64,000 nt of DNA from Aerococcaceae bacterium DSM 111020 (GTDB lineage: Bacteria > Bacillota > Bacilli > Lactobacillales > Aerococcaceae). Each line of letters starts with the position of its first letter. Within the stretch, counting starts at the first letter, position 1. The DNA lies in contig JACBXP010000003.1 of the NCBI GenBank assembly GCA_015863185.1, positions 109,120 through 173,119 on the forward strand, given 5' to 3'. The notes beneath the pieces were generated by a model. The model did no database searches and was not told the DNA's origin. It was given only the letters and a program-made list of their open reading frames with translations. Of the stretch, positions 54,570 through 64,000 are shown piece by piece. The position numbers were made by a program, and so were the translations under genes.

Positions 54570-55544
54570 TTATTTATTTGTTTGTCTATATTCCTGAGTT
54601 ATTTGTTTTAATTCATTAATAATCTCATTCATTTCTTCTTCTGAATCTGCTTTTGCCCCACTTGCCATCGCGTGGCCGCCTCCATCATGTGCTTCAGCAA
54701 TCCCATTAATTGCAGGTCCCTTACTTCTTAAGCGCACACGATATTTGGGATTATCCCCCTCTTGTTCAATGAAATTCACCCACGTATACATTCCTGTTAC
54801 ATTACTGGGAATAGTCAATACGATATTTGTCGCTTCCTCCGTTATACCATATTGACGCATGATGTCACGTGTAATTACTAAGCTGGCAACACCCTCATCA
54901 TAGAATTGGATATTTTGATAGGCATAACCTTCGAAACGTGCTTCTTCCACTGATTTTTCAGAAAATTGATCTGTAATTTTTCTAGTATCAATGGGATAGG
55001 TGACTAAATGCATCGCCATTTCAAATGTTTCCGGAGTGGGATTATACAGGAAACGACCTGTATCAGCGACAATTCCCGCGTATAATAATTTGCTAGCCTC
55101 CACCGTTAATGGTATGTGTCCTTCAGATTGAAGGGCTATTTCTGTGATTAATTGGCTGGCTGATGTTGCTTCAGGATAGGCCATTTGTAAATCACCATAA
55201 GCATCTACAATGAGGTGATGATCGATTTTTATTAATTTTTGACCTTGGTCATATTGTTTCCCATCGATACGGTCTTGATTGGCTGTGTCAGTAACGATGA
55301 CTAAAGCTTCTTCATAATCTTCGCTCTTTACTTCATCCATCCTCCCCATCCAAGATAATCCTTCTGTAATCGTCCCAGCAGCCAAGATGCGTTTGTTGGG
55401 AAAGGCGGATTCTAGTAATACTTTTAATCCTAGTTGTGACCCTACCGCATCTGGATCTGGACGGACATGACGGTGAATGATAATCGTATCGTAATTTTCA
55501 ATATATTCTATAAATTGTATAATTTCTTCTTTTGTTATTAACAT
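54570..55544 (-). CDS. nrnA: DHH/DHHA1 phosphoesterase NrnA (nanoRNase/pAp phosphatase)
   Basis: This 324-residue protein has HRHVRPDPDAVGSQLGL, VTDTANQDRID, KIDHHLIVDAYGDL (DHH) and the DHHA1 motif GGGHAMASGA. NrnA degrades short RNAs and pAp, and some homologs cleave cyclic dinucleotide products. The start follows AGGAGA, 9 bp after the YtoI-like gene, so the two are cotranscribed. Confidence 0.94.
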   Translation of the reverse strand: MLITKEEIIQFIEYIENYDTIIIHRHVRPDPDAVGSQLGLKVLLESAFPNKRILAAGTITEGLSWMGRMDEVKSEDYEEALVIVTDTANQDRIDGKQYDQGQKLIKIDHHLIVDAYGDLQMAYPEATSASQLITEIALQSEGHIPLTVEASKLLYAGIVADTGRFLYNPTPETFEMAMHLVTYPIDTRKITDQFSEKSVEEARFEGYAYQNIQFYDEGVASLVITRDIMRQYGITEEATNIVLTIPSNVTGMYTWVNFIEQEGDNPKYRVRLRSKGPAINGIAEAHDGGGHAMASGAKADSEEEMNEIINELKQITQEYRQTNK

Positions 55545-55552
55545 ATTTTCTC

Positions 55553-56869
55553 CTATAATGTGTCAATGGCTTGACATGAAATGAGTGCCTTACCAGCGGC
55601 TGTATTTTCGTGAAAGACATTCACCTCAACTAGTGCTTGTCTTCTCGATCGATGAATGATATTTACACTAAATTGGAGCGTATTTCCCAATTGTAATAAA
55701 TTAAAATAATGTAAATCTAGCCTTTCCATAACATAATTGGATTCTGTTTCTTGATATAAATATTGAATTGCAGTATAACTTACCATCTCACAAAGTACGC
55801 CATAGGAAAGGGTCCCCATGTTATTCAACATTTGAGGCTGAACTTCTGTATGCCAATGATAATTGAGTTGGTTCATATTGGAACAATCATTTAATTGAAC
55901 TACAATATTATCCTCTATTGTATTTACCAATTGTGGTTGTTGTTGCTGTGTTTGAATCGCTTTCATAACATTCTGGCGTGACAACACCCCCAACAGATCA
56001 CGATTATTCGCTACGACCGGTAACATTTCAATATCTTCCCATGTCATTTTATGAGAAGCTGTCGCGACACTCATATGCAGCTGTACCGTGACAATTTGTT
56101 TCGTCATCACGCGCTCAATAAGTGTGTCTTCATTTCGACTAATCGCATCTTTTGCGGTGATCACACCGACAAGTCGCCCATTATTTTGAACTGGAAAGCG
56201 TGTCAAACCTGTTTGATTGGTTGCTTCATTGAAGTCACCAATTGTATCCGTTGGTTGAAGGGCTAGAGTCTCTTCAATAGGCAAATAAATATCTTCAACA
56301 GTCATTATTTCTTCTTTAATCTCTTGATTAATCATCGACCGATTGATAATCGTTGCCACAGCAAATGTATCATAAGTCGTGCCGATAACTGGCAGGGCAT
56401 ATTCATTCGCCATTTTAATAACCGCATCGCTCGCTTCGAATCCTCCGGTGATTAGTACAGCAACATCATTTTCCAATGCTAATTGTTGAACTGATTCTCG
56501 ATTCCCAACAATAATCAAAGAGTTAGACGTGAAATATTTAATCATCGCTTCTTCTGTCATCGCACCAATAATAAACTTGTTTAACTGACGATCAAGACCT
56601 GATACTCCACCAAAAACTTCACCATCAATAATCTTTACTATTTCACCATAAGTCAACATCTCGGGAGAATATTGAGAACGATTTTCAATTCGGATCGTTC
56701 CCACACGTTCGATTGTTGAGACAAAGCCATCATCTTCAGCCGCTTTAATCGCACGATACGCCGTTCCTTCACTGACTCCTACTTCCTTTGCAACTGAACG
56801 GACAGAAATCCGTGTTCCAATAGGTAAACTCTCAATATAATGTATTACTAAATCATGTTTTCTACTCAT
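55553..56869 (-). CDS. YtoI-like regulator: HTH, DRTGG, CBS pair and hotdog domain
   Basis: About 438 residues contain, in order, a GntR-like HTH (VRSVAKEVGVSEGTAYRAIKAA), a DRTGG domain (residues about 75-185), two CBS domains (about 190-310, with TRFPVQNNGRLVGVITAKDA) and a C-terminal hotdog-fold part (LDLHYFNLLQLGNTLQF). The ATG at 56869 follows GAGGTGGAG and is preferred to one seven codons upstream. CBS and DRTGG domains suggest nucleotide sensing; the target genes are unknown. Confidence 0.88.
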   Translation of the reverse strand: MSRKHDLVIHYIESLPIGTRISVRSVAKEVGVSEGTAYRAIKAAEDDGFVSTIERVGTIRIENRSQYSPEMLTYGEIVKIIDGEVFGGVSGLDRQLNKFIIGAMTEEAMIKYFTSNSLIIVGNRESVQQLALENDVAVLITGGFEASDAVIKMANEYALPVIGTTYDTFAVATIINRSMINQEIKEEIMTVEDIYLPIEETLALQPTDTIGDFNEATNQTGLTRFPVQNNGRLVGVITAKDAISRNEDTLIERVMTKQIVTVQLHMSVATASHKMTWEDIEMLPVVANNRDLLGVLSRQNVMKAIQTQQQQPQLVNTIEDNIVVQLNDCSNMNQLNYHWHTEVQPQMLNNMGTLSYGVLCEMVSYTAIQYLYQETESNYVMERLDLHYFNLLQLGNTLQFSVNIIHRSRRQALVEVNVFHENTAAGKALISCQAIDTL

Positions 56870-56944
56870 ACTCCACCTCAACCACACCATGTCCTATTTT
56901 AAAACAGTATAACAGTTCCTTAAAACATTGTCACACGGGACTTT

Positions 56945-58063
56945 TTACAGATTATCAAGTAGAGGAATTTGCTGAATGGTTTGATTTTCGAAATTCGAAA
57001 CAGAAACACCTAACAAGCGAATACTTTTATTTAAATGGCCATGCATCTGCCATAATTCTGCAACTAAAGGATATAAATCTTCAAATTGTTGTATCCCCTC
57101 ATCATGTTTCATTTGACGGGTCACTGTTTCAAAATCTTCATATCTTATTTTTATTGTAACCGTCATAGCACTTAATTGTTTATCTATTAAATTCATCGCC
57201 ACTTGACGGGTCAAGCGTTCGAATATTTTCATGACTTCAATTTCTTCTGTCAAAAATTGACTCAGTGTGGTTTCTTTTCCAATTGATTTTCGCTCGCGAT
57301 CGCGTTTTACTGGGGTATTTTGAATACCTCGAACTTTAAAAAACAAAGAATATCCCATTTTTCCAAAGTGATGCATCAAAAATTCTAATGATTGCTGATA
57401 CAAGTCTTCACCTGTATAAATGCCTAATTCGTGAAATAGCGGAACAGATTTTCTGCCTACACCATGAAATTGTTGAATTTCCAATGTTTTTAGAAAATCT
57501 ACTGCAATCTTAGGCTCAATGACTGTGATGCCGAAAGGTTTGTGATAGTCAGATGCAATTTTTGCGACAAATTTATTATAAGAAACGCCCACTGAACACG
57601 TTAAACCCGTTTCTTCAAATATCTGTTCTTGGATCGCTTTAGCTAGGAGTGTACCACTTTGGATATTCTTTTTGTTATTTGTAACGTCTAAATAAGCTTC
57701 ATCAAGTGCAACAGGTTCATAAATATCCGTATATTGACGATAAATGGCATGAATGCGCTGCGATTCTTGACGGTAAATTTCATGCCGTCCGGGAACAAAT
57801 ACTGCTTGCGGACATCGTTTATACGCTTCGACAGCCGACATGGCAGAGTGAATCCCATATTTTCTTGCTTCATAATTACAAGTCGATACAATTCCCCGCC
57901 CTCCTGTTAAACGAGGATGTCTAGCAATCACCACCGGCTTGTTTCTTAATGCAGGATTGTCACGCATCTCAATGCTTGCATAAAAAGCATCCATATCCAC
58001 ATGAAGAATCTTGCGACTAATATCAGGTTGAGGTTCTTCGAATGTTAAGATACCATATTGCAC
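56945..58063 (-). CDS. dinB: DNA polymerase IV
   Basis: This 372-residue Y-family polymerase has HVDMDAFYASIEMRDNP and LDEAYLDVTNN (catalytic Asp and Glu), GVSYNKFVAKIASDY and the little-finger domain. The GVSVSNFENQ sequence and QQIPLLD near the end include a plausible beta-clamp-binding motif (QIPLL). It performs translesion synthesis. It follows nagA on the same strand with a 21-bp gap. Confidence 0.95.
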   Translation of the reverse strand: MQYGILTFEEPQPDISRKILHVDMDAFYASIEMRDNPALRNKPVVIARHPRLTGGRGIVSTCNYEARKYGIHSAMSAVEAYKRCPQAVFVPGRHEIYRQESQRIHAIYRQYTDIYEPVALDEAYLDVTNNKKNIQSGTLLAKAIQEQIFEETGLTCSVGVSYNKFVAKIASDYHKPFGITVIEPKIAVDFLKTLEIQQFHGVGRKSVPLFHELGIYTGEDLYQQSLEFLMHHFGKMGYSLFFKVRGIQNTPVKRDRERKSIGKETTLSQFLTEEIEVMKIFERLTRQVAMNLIDKQLSAMTVTIKIRYEDFETVTRQMKHDEGIQQFEDLYPLVAELWQMHGHLNKSIRLLGVSVSNFENQTIQQIPLLDNL

Positions 58064-58084
58064 ACATCCAACCTCCTTAATTTT

Positions 58085-59227
58085 TTAAGCGGTCCTCTTG
58101 ATACCGTCTAAATAAGTGGCAAATAAATGGCCTGCTTCATCAATAACAATAAAGTCTGCAGCATACCCTTTGTCAATTCTGCCACATTCTGATTCAATAC
58201 CTACTGACTTAGCCGCATTCAAACTGGCCATACGAATCGCCGTAGGCAAATCAACAATATTCCATTCAACCAAGTGTTGTACTGCTTCAATAAGTTCCAA
58301 TATAGAACCCGCTAAATTTCCACCTTCTTTAAGTGTCGCTGTACCATCTTTAACTATTACATCATATTCTCCTAAGCGGGATTCTCCTTCTCCTATTCCC
58401 CCTGCTCGCATACAATCGGTAACAAGAACAGTTTCTTCGATTCCGCGGGATTTCACTACGACATCAATCGCTGCTGGGTGCACATGATGACCATCCGCAA
58501 TCACTTCTGCATAGCAATGAGGACAGGTAAGTGCTGCACCAACCATGCCTGGTTCACGGTGATGCAGGCCACTCATTCCATTATAAGTGTGAATAAAGAT
58601 TGAAGCTCCCGCTTCAACAGCGGCTTGTGCTTCTTCATAACTTGCATCACTATGTGCTAATGCAACATGAACTTCGAGAGAATTAGCATACTCTATAAAA
58701 GGAATCACGCCATTTCTTTCCGGAGCAATCGCAATTTTATTTACGAGTTGATTAGATTTTTGATGCCACTGTGTTAACTTATCTGTGGAAGGATCTGACA
58801 TATAATTCGCATTTTGTGCTCCTTTATATTTTTCGGTGAAAAAAGGTCCTTCAAGAAAAATTCCTTGGATTTTTGCACCTTCAATCGTTTGATGATTTTG
58901 GCCGATTGTTTGACAGACATCTAATATTCGTTCATAAGAATCAGTCAAAGTAGTCGGCAACCAAGAAGTAACCCCACAATGTAACAATCCCTTTGCTATC
59001 TCATTTAATCCAGTTACGGAATTATCCATAACATCGTGATTCAAATAACCATGGATATGTGTGTCAACTAGACCTGGTGCGATTATTTTATCTGAATAAT
59101 CGACAATTTCTATGGCATTCGGTTTATCTGTCGTGATCTCTTGAAATGTTCCATTATCTATAATGAGATATGCATCTTTTATTGTGCGTGTATCGAGTAT
59201 GATTTCTTTGGCATGATATGCTTTCAT
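58085..59227 (-). CDS. nagA: N-acetylglucosamine-6-phosphate deacetylase
   Basis: This 380-residue amidohydrolase has GLVDTHIHGYLNHDVMD (metal His), EGPFFTEKYKGAQN (metal Glu), LAHSDASYEEA, ADGHHVHPAAI and VTDCMRAGG (catalytic Asp). It removes acetate from GlcNAc-6-phosphate in amino-sugar recycling. No nagB is adjacent. The ATG follows GGAGGAAACC. Confidence 0.94.
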   Translation of the reverse strand: MKAYHAKEIILDTRTIKDAYLIIDNGTFQEITTDKPNAIEIVDYSDKIIAPGLVDTHIHGYLNHDVMDNSVTGLNEIAKGLLHCGVTSWLPTTLTDSYERILDVCQTIGQNHQTIEGAKIQGIFLEGPFFTEKYKGAQNANYMSDPSTDKLTQWHQKSNQLVNKIAIAPERNGVIPFIEYANSLEVHVALAHSDASYEEAQAAVEAGASIFIHTYNGMSGLHHREPGMVGAALTCPHCYAEVIADGHHVHPAAIDVVVKSRGIEETVLVTDCMRAGGIGEGESRLGEYDVIVKDGTATLKEGGNLAGSILELIEAVQHLVEWNIVDLPTAIRMASLNAAKSVGIESECGRIDKGYAADFIVIDEAGHLFATYLDGIKRTA

Positions 59228-59241
59228 TGGTTTCCTCCATT

Positions 59242-59275
59242 AAAAAACGTCATTTACCCAGGGGTAAATGACGTT
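59242..59275 (-). terminator. Terminator of yajC
   Basis: AACGTCATTTACCC and GGGTAAATGACGTT are perfect arms, followed by T on the minus strand. Confidence 0.92.
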
Positions 59276-59295
59276 AAATTATTTACTTGCCTGAA

Positions 59296-59637
59296 TTATT
59301 GTTCCTCTTGTTCGTATTCCACGAGTGCTTCTTCATTTTCTTCGGCAATTTCTTCTTGTCGTTGTTCAATATTTCCACCAGCAGTCACCGTCGCAACCGC
59401 ATTTAATGAAAATGTTAGATAAACACCCTCACAATCTAGGACAACCGTATTACTTGATTGACTGACTTCATCTACCAAACCATGCAATCCTCCAATGGTT
59501 ACAACCGAATCTCCTGGTTTAATTTCACTTAACATTTCCTGTTTTTTCTTAACTTGTTGTTGTTGTGGTCTAATGAGTAAAAAGTAAAACACAACTAACA
59601 TTAAAATGATTGGTAAGAAACTTGCTATAATCTCCAT
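59296..59637 (-). CDS. yajC: Preprotein translocase accessory subunit YajC
   Basis: This 113-residue protein has one N-terminal helix (residues 5-23) followed by LIRPQQQQVKKKQEMLSEIK and GDSVVTIGGLHGLVDEV, the YajC signature. The tail is acidic. It follows tgt, a common pairing. Confidence 0.93.
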   Translation of the reverse strand: MEIIASFLPIILMLVVFYFLLIRPQQQQVKKKQEMLSEIKPGDSVVTIGGLHGLVDEVSQSSNTVVLDCEGVYLTFSLNAVATVTAGGNIEQRQEEIAEENEEALVEYEQEEQ

Positions 59638-59708
59638 AATCCACCTCTTCTATTTGACTAATATTATTCTAACAAAGATATATCTAATTGGCTAGTGATT
59701 CAAAATGT

Positions 59709-60866
<1,158 letters not shown>

Positions 60867-61652
60867 CTAGGGGCACAATGTTACTTCATATAAATAGGGA
60901 TATAATTTCCCTGTAATATAAAACCGGTTTCCATCAATATGGGCAATACCATTTAAACTATCAATCGCTTCAAGTTCTTCTGTCGTCATCGTCGAATCAA
61001 GAAGGGGCGCTAAATCAAAGCGTTGCATAATTTCACCGGTTTCTGGATTTATTTGCACAATATCGGTACTATACCAAATATTTGCATAGATTGCACCATT
61101 GGCATATTCTAGTTCATTCAATAAATCAACCGGTTTACCATGTTCTGTAACTTGTAATGCATCAATTTTATTGAAATTGTCGGGATTTCGTTGATAAATC
61201 TTGTCCGTACCATCTGAATGCCATAAAACATTGCGATGAGGATCATATGCTAAACCCCAGCCTTCTTCTTGCATAGGGAATTTCTCAATAATTACGAATG
61301 TATTTGGATCACGTTTCATTACGGTTTGTTCTTGCCAAGTTAGTTGCCAAAGAGAATTAGGAGAAAACGTAATTCCTTCCCCAAAGTAATGATCCTCTAG
61401 AGTATCTAAGGTAGAGATATGTCCATTCTCTGGTGAGATTTCGCCAAGCATCGATTCTCCATATAAACCCGTGCTTATAATTAAGCGTCCTTGCTCATCC
61501 AATTCAAGACCTTGAAGAAAAACTGCTTCGTCTAATTCATAAACTTGATTCAATTCCACCGTTGACGCTTGAATCGGTACAATTTGCAGACAATATATGA
61601 GAATCAAACAAAACCAATAGTAGCGATGATAGTTACTTATTCGAATTGACAA
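60867..61652 (-). CDS. Glutaminyl-peptide cyclotransferase (beta-propeller type)
   Basis: About 261 residues begin with a signal segment (YYWFCLILIYCLQIVPIQAS) and continue with five propeller blades: FLQGLELDEQGRLIISTGLY, FGEGITFSPNSLWQLTW, EGWGLAYDPHRNVLWHSDGT, YANGAIYANIWYSTDIVQIN and SLNGIAHIDGNRFYITGK. This matches the plant/bacterial glutamine cyclotransferase family, which makes N-terminal pyroglutamate. The start is probably TTG at 61652, because AAAGGAGG lies 9 nt upstream; an in-frame ATG seven codons earlier contains that site. Confidence 0.82.
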   Translation of the reverse strand: MSIRISNYHRYYWFCLILIYCLQIVPIQASTVELNQVYELDEAVFLQGLELDEQGRLIISTGLYGESMLGEISPENGHISTLDTLEDHYFGEGITFSPNSLWQLTWQEQTVMKRDPNTFVIIEKFPMQEEGWGLAYDPHRNVLWHSDGTDKIYQRNPDNFNKIDALQVTEHGKPVDLLNELEYANGAIYANIWYSTDIVQINPETGEIMQRFDLAPLLDSTMTTEELEAIDSLNGIAHIDGNRFYITGKLYPYLYEVTLCP

Positions 61653-61738
61653 TGGAAGAAACCTCCTTTTCATGCTATATTTATAAAGTACATTCAACAA
61701 TCTAGTTTCTATTTTAACTGAAAGGAAGTCGCGGGACC

Positions 61739-62371
61739 ATGTTTTTTTATCATTTGGCTTTGGCAGTTAGTAAATTCATCCTTTATTTATTGAATGGCAA
61801 GCCAGAAATTTATGGATTAGAAAATTTACCTGAAAATGACAATGTTATTTTGGCCTCTACTCATCGTTCAAATTGGGATCCATTTATTATTGCCAATACA
61901 ATTAAACCGAGACATTTGCGCTTCATGGCCAAAGAGAGTTTATTTCAAATACCACTATTTGGTTATATGATGCGGTCAGCTGGAATGATTCCTGTTAACC
62001 GTGAAAATCCAGGCCGTAAGGCAATCAAATCTGCCATCACAGTTTTATCAGAAGGAAATGATGATTTTGCCATCTTTCCAACTGGTACCAGACATTCTAC
62101 AGAATTAAAGAGTGGGACTGCTTTTATTCAGCGAATGAGCAAAAAAGATATCATTCCTATTGCGATACAGCCTCCTTTAGGATGGAGGGAAACATTGGGT
62201 CGTAAAAAAGCAAAAGTATATTTTGGTAAACCGATTCCTTACTTAGAATCGGTTAAATATGATAAAGCCAAGTTGGCTGAGGTAGACCAAGCACTTGCTG
62301 AGGCGTTTGATGATTTAGACCAACAACTAGATCCTACCTTTGAATATGACCCGAGTGTTCATCAAAAATAA
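61739..62371 (+). CDS. 1-acyl-sn-glycerol-3-phosphate acyltransferase family protein
   Basis: This 210-residue protein has the acyltransferase motifs STHRSNWDPF (His-x4-Asp, near residue 40), AGMIPVNRE and FPTGTRHSTELKSG. The N-terminal hydrophobic stretch probably associates with the membrane. It would make phosphatidic acid (PlsC reaction). It is monocistronic and shares a bidirectional terminator with the next gene. Confidence 0.9.
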   Translation: MFFYHLALAVSKFILYLLNGKPEIYGLENLPENDNVILASTHRSNWDPFIIANTIKPRHLRFMAKESLFQIPLFGYMMRSAGMIPVNRENPGRKAIKSAITVLSEGNDDFAIFPTGTRHSTELKSGTAFIQRMSKKDIIPIAIQPPLGWRETLGRKKAKVYFGKPIPYLESVKYDKAKLAEVDQALAEAFDDLDQQLDPTFEYDPSVHQK

Positions 62372-62402
62372 AAGACATTGCCATCATTTGGCAATGTCTT
62401 TT
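62371..62402. terminator. Bidirectional terminator
   Basis: AAAGACATTGCC and GGCAATGTCTTT surround ATCATTT. Confidence 0.9.
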
Positions 62403-63037
62403 TAATTTTCTTCTTGCTCCATAATCTCTTGAATTGCTTTTTCTAGAACTTCATAGGGTTGTGCTCCCGACAGTAAATATTTCTGATTAATGACAAGCGC
62501 TGGTGCTCCTTGGATTTGATAGGCTTGAGCTAATTTTAAGTCATTAATAACCATTTGTTCAGTTGTCGCATCATGAAATGCTTCACGCCATTGGTCAACA
62601 TTAATCGTTGTTTCTTTTACTAGTTCTTCAATAACTTCTGTATTTTGAATGTTGAGATTTCTAATAAATAAACCTTCTTGAATCTTATCAAAGACATCCC
62701 AATAGGTTTCTTCATCTCCAATGAGGCCTGCCGCTCTCGCTGCAATTAATCCCGGTTTTGAAGTTGGAAAAAGAAAATCAGTTTCCTTCATTCCTTCAAT
62801 ATTAAATCGATGCTCATCATCATTTTGATTGGCATGTTCCCAGTGCCCTAACACTTCGTTTTTTACTGCTTCATGTGAACCAAACATTTGTTCAAATACC
62901 GTTTCATCCCAACCTAGCGCAAATGAACGATGTTTTATTTGAATTTCAGGGTTGTCAGCCACTAAGCGACGCATTCGTGCTGACATTGGAAAACAAAAAC
63001 TACAAATCACATCATGGAAAAATTCTATCTCTAACAT
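62402..63037 (-). CDS. DsbA/FrnE-family thioredoxin-fold oxidoreductase
   Basis: This 211-residue cytoplasmic protein starts with the thioredoxin fold VICSFCFPMSARMRRL (CSFC, the CxxC redox pair, residues 12-15) and ends with QGAPALVINQKYLLSGAQ (cis-Pro loop). FrnE-like proteins assist disulfide handling or resistance to oxidants. No signal peptide is visible. Confidence 0.88.
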   Translation of the reverse strand: MLEIEFFHDVICSFCFPMSARMRRLVADNPEIQIKHRSFALGWDETVFEQMFGSHEAVKNEVLGHWEHANQNDDEHRFNIEGMKETDFLFPTSKPGLIAARAAGLIGDEETYWDVFDKIQEGLFIRNLNIQNTEVIEELVKETTINVDQWREAFHDATTEQMVINDLKLAQAYQIQGAPALVINQKYLLSGAQPYEVLEKAIQEIMEQEEN

Positions 63038-63097
63038 TCAATCGCCTCACTTTCTATCAACTATTAAAACAAATTTCATTACAGCTTTCGATAAAAC

Positions 63098-63130
63098 TGC
63101 TCAAAAAAACTCAGTGGCAATCCACTGAGT
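63098..63130 (-). terminator. Terminator after the DUF937 gene
   Basis: AACTCAGTGG and CCACTGAGTT arms with a short loop are followed by T on the minus strand. Confidence 0.85.
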
Positions 63131-63138
63131 TCATATTT

Positions 63139-63774
63139 CTATTTAAAAATGTCAAATACCATGTCTAAAATACCACCATTATCTTTACGTTGGTAATTAT
63201 TATTTTTTAATGGTCCAAACCAATCATTCTCTGAAGGAACATTTTGTCTTTGTTGCCCATAGTTTTGAATGGATTGATTTAAATCATTCACTGTATTCGC
63301 TGTTTCATGCTCAACACCTTGTTGGTCTAAGCTATTAGTGTTCTTGCGATCAGCTAGATATTTTAGAACAACAGGGGCAATAATAATTAAGGCACGCTTA
63401 ACTGCATCAGGTGATAAGTTTAAAGCATTACCAATTCGCTCAAAGACGGATTGTTGATTGTCAAAAACATGTCCTAATATTTTTTCACCATCATTCGGAT
63501 CAACATTCTGTGCAAGTGCGTCTGCTGAATCATATTGATTTAAATCTTGTTGATGTTGCGTTAAAGCATTATCAAATGAATTCAAGCCACCTTCACGTCC
63601 GTTATTACGTTGAATAGCATTTAAAATAGCTGGTAAACCAACGGCAGCGATTTTTGAGAAATCTCCTAAATCTAAACCTGATTTTTGAGCTAATTGTTGA
63701 TTTGTGTCCGTACCAGCCGTTGGTAAAAACATGTCTAATAAATTGGTATTATCAAATAAACCCATTATTATCAC
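63139..63774 (-). CDS. DUF937 family protein
   Basis: This 211-residue protein has the DUF937 pattern: SGLDLGDFSKIAAVGLPAIL, DGEKILGHVFDNQQSVFERI and LNLSPDAVKRALIIIAPVVL. The C-terminal third is Asn- and Gln-rich and ends DNGGILDMVFDIFK. Function is unknown; members resemble YidB. Monocistronic. Confidence 0.85.
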   Translation of the reverse strand: MIIMGLFDNTNLLDMFLPTAGTDTNQQLAQKSGLDLGDFSKIAAVGLPAILNAIQRNNGREGGLNSFDNALTQHQQDLNQYDSADALAQNVDPNDGEKILGHVFDNQQSVFERIGNALNLSPDAVKRALIIIAPVVLKYLADRKNTNSLDQQGVEHETANTVNDLNQSIQNYGQQRQNVPSENDWFGPLKNNNYQRKDNGGILDMVFDIFK

Positions 63775-63990
63775 TCCTCATTCTTGATGTTTGTATTATA
63801 ACTAAAAGCGACAACAATAGCTAATAAAACGCCTTTTTTATACTATATAAGACCCCACCAAGCTCCAAATAAAGGTTCTATAATTTTTAGTGTTGATGAG
63901 AAATCATCAGCACTATTTTTGTGCATACAAAAAGTCATGCATTTCCGTTATCATATAAGTGTCTAAACAAAATGAAAGGTAGGAAATGTC

Positions 63991-64000
63991 ATGACTCATA
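63991..64000 (+). CDS. Start of a plus-strand gene cut by the window edge
   Basis: ATG at 63991 follows AAAGGTAGG at 8 nt. Only MTH is present, so no function can be assigned. Confidence 0.4.

Overview
The window is AT-rich DNA from a low-GC Gram-positive bacterium. Gene families and order (LiaFSR, IreB-RuvX-DUF1292, MreBCD, DRTGG/CBS YtoI-like regulator, T-box and L-box leaders, tmRNA tag ending ALAA) point to the Lactobacillales. A relative of Carnobacteriaceae or Aerococcaceae is my best guess, but the sequence alone does not fix the genus.

Region 1 (1-990) holds a histidine-phosphatase gene, then a strong stem-loop at 942-980 that I read as the original ssrA terminator, now 16 kb from its gene. 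Region 2 (991-17250) is a genomic island made of two related elements integrated one after the other at the 3' end of the tmRNA gene ssrA (17251-17612, minus strand). The att-like sequences are at 991, 11539 and 17250. The two element left ends share about 105 bp, the two right ends share GGTAATGG repeats, and each right end carries its own terminator. Element 1 (991-11538) is a decayed defence and metal-resistance cargo: a HEPN-CBS protein, the tail of an Eco57I-type restriction-modification enzyme, a beheaded aquaporin, arsA/arsR/arsD, a rhodanese didomain, a merA remnant, and cadC-cadD-cadA. Several of its genes carry single premature TAA codons. Element 2 (11539-17250) carries Dps, two small TCPSC-type HMA proteins, a P1B-4-like ATPase with an unusual CPG motif, a tandem-repeat protein, a broken integrase and a cytidine-deaminase-like protein. 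The metal/Dps genes share five FNR-type boxes (TTGATNNNNATCAA), every one exactly 22 nt upstream of a -10 hexamer. That is the geometry of class II FNR/CRP activation and is the most striking signal in the window.

Region 3 (17.6-63.8 kb) is ordinary chromosome, mostly on the minus strand: pyridoxal kinase; lysA-dapA-dapB behind a lysine riboswitch, divergent from asd; aldehyde dehydrogenase; a HesB-like protein; liaFSR; greA-udk-mltG; ireB-ruvX-DUF1292; alaS with a T-box; a HAD phosphatase; a UPF0316 protein; kdgT; a PepSY protein; a frameshifted OFA-family MFS gene; an orphan branched-chain amino acid binding protein behind an Ile/Leu leader-peptide attenuator; a T-box-controlled amino-acid ABC pair; mreBCD; csp; radC; folC; valS with a T-box; a hydrolase; a DEAD helicase; zwf; nrnA-ytoI; dinB; nagA; yajC-tgt; a glutaminyl cyclase; an acyltransferase; a DsbA-like protein; and a DUF937 protein. 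The last ten bases begin a further plus-strand gene.

How the parts work together: element 2 looks like a metal-efflux and iron-sequestration stress module under one FNR-like regulator that is not encoded here. Element 1 is a worn-out arsenic/mercury/cadmium island in which the cadA pump and the cadC repressor remain intact. The core region shows dense RNA-based control of amino-acid supply (L-box, three T-boxes and one leader-peptide attenuator).
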